Below are positions 60,236 to 62,964 of a stretch of 62,964 nucleotides of DNA, in pieces; the stretch's first letter is position 1; each line of letters opens with the position of its first letter. Below the pieces are notes generated by a model, which had not been told where the DNA came from, ran no database searches, and saw only the letters and a program-made list of their open reading frames with translations. The DNA is taken from NCBI GenBank assembly GCA_002705265.1, contig PAHR01000001.1, positions 1 through 62,964 on the forward strand, in the 5' to 3' direction. Made by a program: the position numbers and the translations under genes. The stretch comes from Pelagibacteraceae bacterium. GTDB taxonomy: Bacteria > Pseudomonadota > Alphaproteobacteria > HIMB59.

Positions 60236-61680
60236 TTTTTCCAATAGAAGGGAGATAAAAGTATTAAAAGAGTTAAAATTTCTAATCTGCCAAATAACAT
60301 TCCCAAAGATAAAATGATTTTTGAATAATCGGAAAGTAAGGCAAAATTTCCTTCAGGACCAATCATTTCACCAAGACCTGGTCCAACATTAGATATTGAA
60401 GTTGCAGCTGCAGATAAGCAAGTTACTAAATCTAACCCGCTAAAAGATAAAAGAAAAGCAATTAAAATGAATCCTAGAATATATACAAAAAAGAAACTGG
60501 TAACGGAATCAAAAGTAGAATCTGGTATGGCTTTGTCATTAAACTTAGAAACAAAAACACCATGAGGTTTTATTAGTTTTCTAATATGGTTTTTAACTGA
60601 AAGAAATAAGATTTGAAATCTAAAAATTTTAAGCCCCCCAGTTGTCGATCCTGCACAACCACCTATAAACATTATAAATAAAAATAATATCGACGAATAG
60701 TTGCCCCAATTTTCAAAATTATCACTTATAAATCCAGTTCCAGTAATTATAGAAATTGAATTAAAAGAAATAGTAATAAATTTTTGCGATATTGAACTAC
60801 TTATTTGATCTCCAACTAAAAAATATAAAGAAAAAATTAATGCAATTATAATTGAAATAAATAATCTGACCTGCTGATCTTTTAAAAGGATCAAAGGATT
60901 TTTTATTGAAATTTGAGCTAATATAATGAAAGGAAAACTACCTATTAGCATAAATATAATAGAGACTAAGAGAATATTATTATTTTGAAAAAAAGCAAAA
61001 GACTCATCATGTGTAGAAAAGCCACCAGTTGAAATTGTGCTAAAACTATGAGTTAAAGCATCAAAAAAACTCATACCGCACGAATAATAACTAAACACAC
61101 AAATAAGAGTTAAAGCTAGATATATCATAAATATTTTTGATACAACGGCTGAAATTCTTGGTAAAAATTTTTCATAAGGGTCATCTCCTTCCATATGGAA
61201 TAACTGCATGCCGCCTACTTTTAAAAATGGAAGTACAGAAATTGCTAAAACAATTATACCTATTCCGCCTAGCCATTGAAGTAGAGACCTCCATATCAAG
61301 ATACCTTTTGGTTGATTATCTAGATTACTAATTACTGTAGAACCTGTAGTGGTTATGCCACTCATAGACTCAAAAAAAGCATCAAAAAAGCTTAAATTTG
61401 TTTTCGCATACATTAATGGTACTGCACATATAAAAGCCATGACCACCCAAGATAAACCAGTTAAAAAAAATGCTCCTTTGAGATTAAGTTTCATTTCTGT
61501 ATCTTTATTAATTATTATTAATGAACCTCCTATAATTAGATATATGATAAAAGGTACTGCATAAACTTGCCATTGATCTGTGCCATAAATAATTTCAGTA
61601 ATTAAAGGTATTGAGAGAAAAAATCCAGTAGCACATATAAGAAAACCTAGTACCAAAGATATTGGTTTTAAATCAAACAT
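60232..61680 (-). CDS. trkH: TrkH-family potassium uptake protein
   Basis: ESMSGITTTGSTVI, WLGGIGIIVLAISVLPFLKVGGMQLF, SFSTISTGGFSTHDESF, GGCAGSTTGGLKIFR. Confidence 0.93.
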   Translation of the reverse strand: MFDLKPISLVLGFLICATGFFLSIPLITEIIYGTDQWQVYAVPFIIYLIIGGSLIIINKDTEMKLNLKGAFFLTGLSWVVMAFICAVPLMYAKTNLSFFDAFFESMSGITTTGSTVISNLDNQPKGILIWRSLLQWLGGIGIIVLAISVLPFLKVGGMQLFHMEGDDPYEKFLPRISAVVSKIFMIYLALTLICVFSYYSCGMSFFDALTHSFSTISTGGFSTHDESFAFFQNNNILLVSIIFMLIGSFPFIILAQISIKNPLILLKDQQVRLFISIIIALIFSLYFLVGDQISSSISQKFITISFNSISIITGTGFISDNFENWGNYSSILFLFIMFIGGCAGSTTGGLKIFRFQILFLSVKNHIRKLIKPHGVFVSKFNDKAIPDSTFDSVTSFFFVYILGFILIAFLLSFSGLDLVTCLSAAATSISNVGPGLGEMIGPEGNFALLSDYSKIILSLGMLFGRLEILTLLILLSPFYWKN

Positions 61681-61690
61681 TTAATTTTTA

Positions 61691-62083
61691 TTAATGGATT
61701 TTCTTTTTTTCATATGGGCTATCAAGAGAAAAAGCAGGTATATCAATTTTCAAATGCTCTCCTTTTGATCCTTTCATTGAATAATAGCCTTGCATAATAC
61801 CACTTGATGTTTTTAACGGAGTTCCACTAGTATATTCAAAAGTTTCTCCAGGTTTTATGTATGGAGTTTCACCAACAACACCTTCACCTTGAACTTGAAG
61901 AACTTTTCCATTTCCATCAATAATAATCCAAGTTCTTTGACTTAATTGAATCACATCATTTCCATTATTATTTATATTGACTTTATATGCCCAAACGTAG
62001 TGATTGTCGTTTGGTGATGATTGGTCATCAAGAAAATAAGGTTTTACAGTGACTGTAACTTCCCCAGTAGTTTTTTTATACAT
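61691..62083 (-). CDS. apaG: ApaG domain protein
   Basis: VTVTVKPYFLDDQSSPNDNHYVWAYKVNINNNGNDVIQLSQRTWIIIDGNGKVLQVQGEGVVGETPYIKPGETFEYTSG. Confidence 0.95.
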   Translation of the reverse strand: MYKKTTGEVTVTVKPYFLDDQSSPNDNHYVWAYKVNINNNGNDVIQLSQRTWIIIDGNGKVLQVQGEGVVGETPYIKPGETFEYTSGTPLKTSSGIMQGYYSMKGSKGEHLKIDIPAFSLDSPYEKKKIH

Positions 62084-62133
62084 TAAATTTAATTATAGCT
62101 TAATGTTGTTGTTATAAAAATGAATATTTAATT

Positions 62134-62964
62134 CTAAAATAAACCTTGTATTAAACCATTTTCATCTAATTTAATGTTATTTGCACTTGGAACCCTAGGC
62201 AATCCAGGCATAGTCATAATTTCACCTGTTATAACAACAATAAATCCAGCTCCAGCAGATAACCTGACTTCTCTAACAGGAACTGTAAATCCTTTAGGAG
62301 CTCCCCTTAAGGTGGGATTAGTTGAAAAACTATACTGTGTCTTTGCAATACAAATAGGCAATTTACCGTACCCATTATCTTCAAAACTTTTTAATTGTTC
62401 CATAACTTTTTTATCAACTGATATATCTTCTGCTCTATAAATATTTTTAGCCACAGTTCTTATTTTTTCGACCAAAGGAATATCATCTTCGTATTGGTAA
62501 TGAAATTTTGAAGTGTCACTGGTTTCAGCAATTTTTACTACTTCTTCAGCTAGTTCAGTAGTTCCTTCACTACCATTAGCCCAATGTGAACACATTACCG
62601 CTTTAACACCAAGTTTATCGCATCCTTCAGTTATAACCTTACCCTCTGATTCAGTATCTAAAGTGAAATGATTAATAGCTACAATTGGAACTAGTCCAAA
62701 TGATTGAATGTTTTCTATATGACGTTGAAGATTAGCAAACCCGTCAGTTACTGCCTGGACATTTTCTTTATTTAAGTCTGCTTTTTCTATGCCGCCATGA
62801 GATTTTAAAGCCCTAACTGTTGCCACGATAACTACTACATTAGGAGTAAGACCGGCTTTTCGACATTTAATATCAAGAAATTTTTCAGCACCTAGGTCAG
62901 CACCAAAACCAGCTTCAGTTACAACATAATCTGCTAGTTTTAAAGCAGTAGTTGTTGCTATTAC
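62134..62964 (-). CDS. fhs: formate-tetrahydrofolate ligase, C-terminal part (truncated by window edge)
   Basis: [58 protein letters not shown]...[14 protein letters not shown]...[32 protein letters not shown]; frame open to 62964. Confidence 0.97.
   Translation of the reverse strand, partial: VIATTTALKLADYVVTEAGFGADLGAEKFLDIKCRKAGLTPNVVVIVATVRALKSHGGIEKADLNKENVQAVTDGFANLQRHIENIQSFGLVPIVAINHFTLDTESEGKVITEGCDKLGVKAVMCSHWANGSEGTTELAEEVVKIAETSDTSKFHYQYEDDIPLVEKIRTVAKNIYRAEDISVDKKVMEQLKSFEDNGYGKLPICIAKTQYSFSTNPTLRGAPKGFTVPVREVRLSAGAGFIVVITGEIMTMPGLPRVPSANNIKLDENGLIQGLF

Noticed and set aside
61137-62440. Plus-strand ORFs inside trkH and fhs
   Set aside because: Shadow ORFs opposite conserved housekeeping genes

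Overview
This very A+T-rich window is dominated by a surface-polysaccharide (O-antigen/capsule-like) biosynthesis island from the left edge to about 58.8 kb. On the right it is bounded by ordinary housekeeping genes: argF, a small lipoprotein, trkH, apaG and the C-terminal part of fhs. The gene style suggests a marine alphaproteobacterium such as Pelagibacterales/SAR11, but that is an inference and no marker gene is present to prove it. The island contains these modules: (i) gmd, a ColD-like His-for-Lys DegT dehydratase and the start of an fcl-like gene (3,6-dideoxyhexose/colitose type); (ii) a complete pseudaminic-acid (Pse) pathway with extra parts: PseB, PseC, PseG, PseF, PseI, a second NeuB-family synthase, a formyltransferase-GNAT fusion supplying the PseH domain, a second formyltransferase, a PIG-L deacetylase and a WbpG/HisH2/HisF2 amidotransferase set; (iii) glycosyltransferases, two ABC exporters, two polymerase-like membrane proteins, an MraY/WecA-like initiating transferase and Wzz; (iv) a uronate/uronamide set (UDP-HexNAc dehydrogenase, epimerase, AsnB); (v) a heptose-like set (GmhA, nucleotidyltransferase, dehydratase/epimerases); (vi) a minus-strand cassette (39.7-49.3 kb) with three ThDP-enzyme genes plus SDR, C-methyltransferase, aminotransferase and ADH; (vii) an inverted-order HldE-like fusion, and a YvcK/CofD-like protein near a nucleotidyltransferase. 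Two genes look broken (32.35-33.45 kb and 40.73-41.80 kb). One glycosyltransferase is about 176 residues longer than the ORF track shows, because it appears to start at ATT. No rRNA, tRNA, CRISPR array or transposase was recognised.
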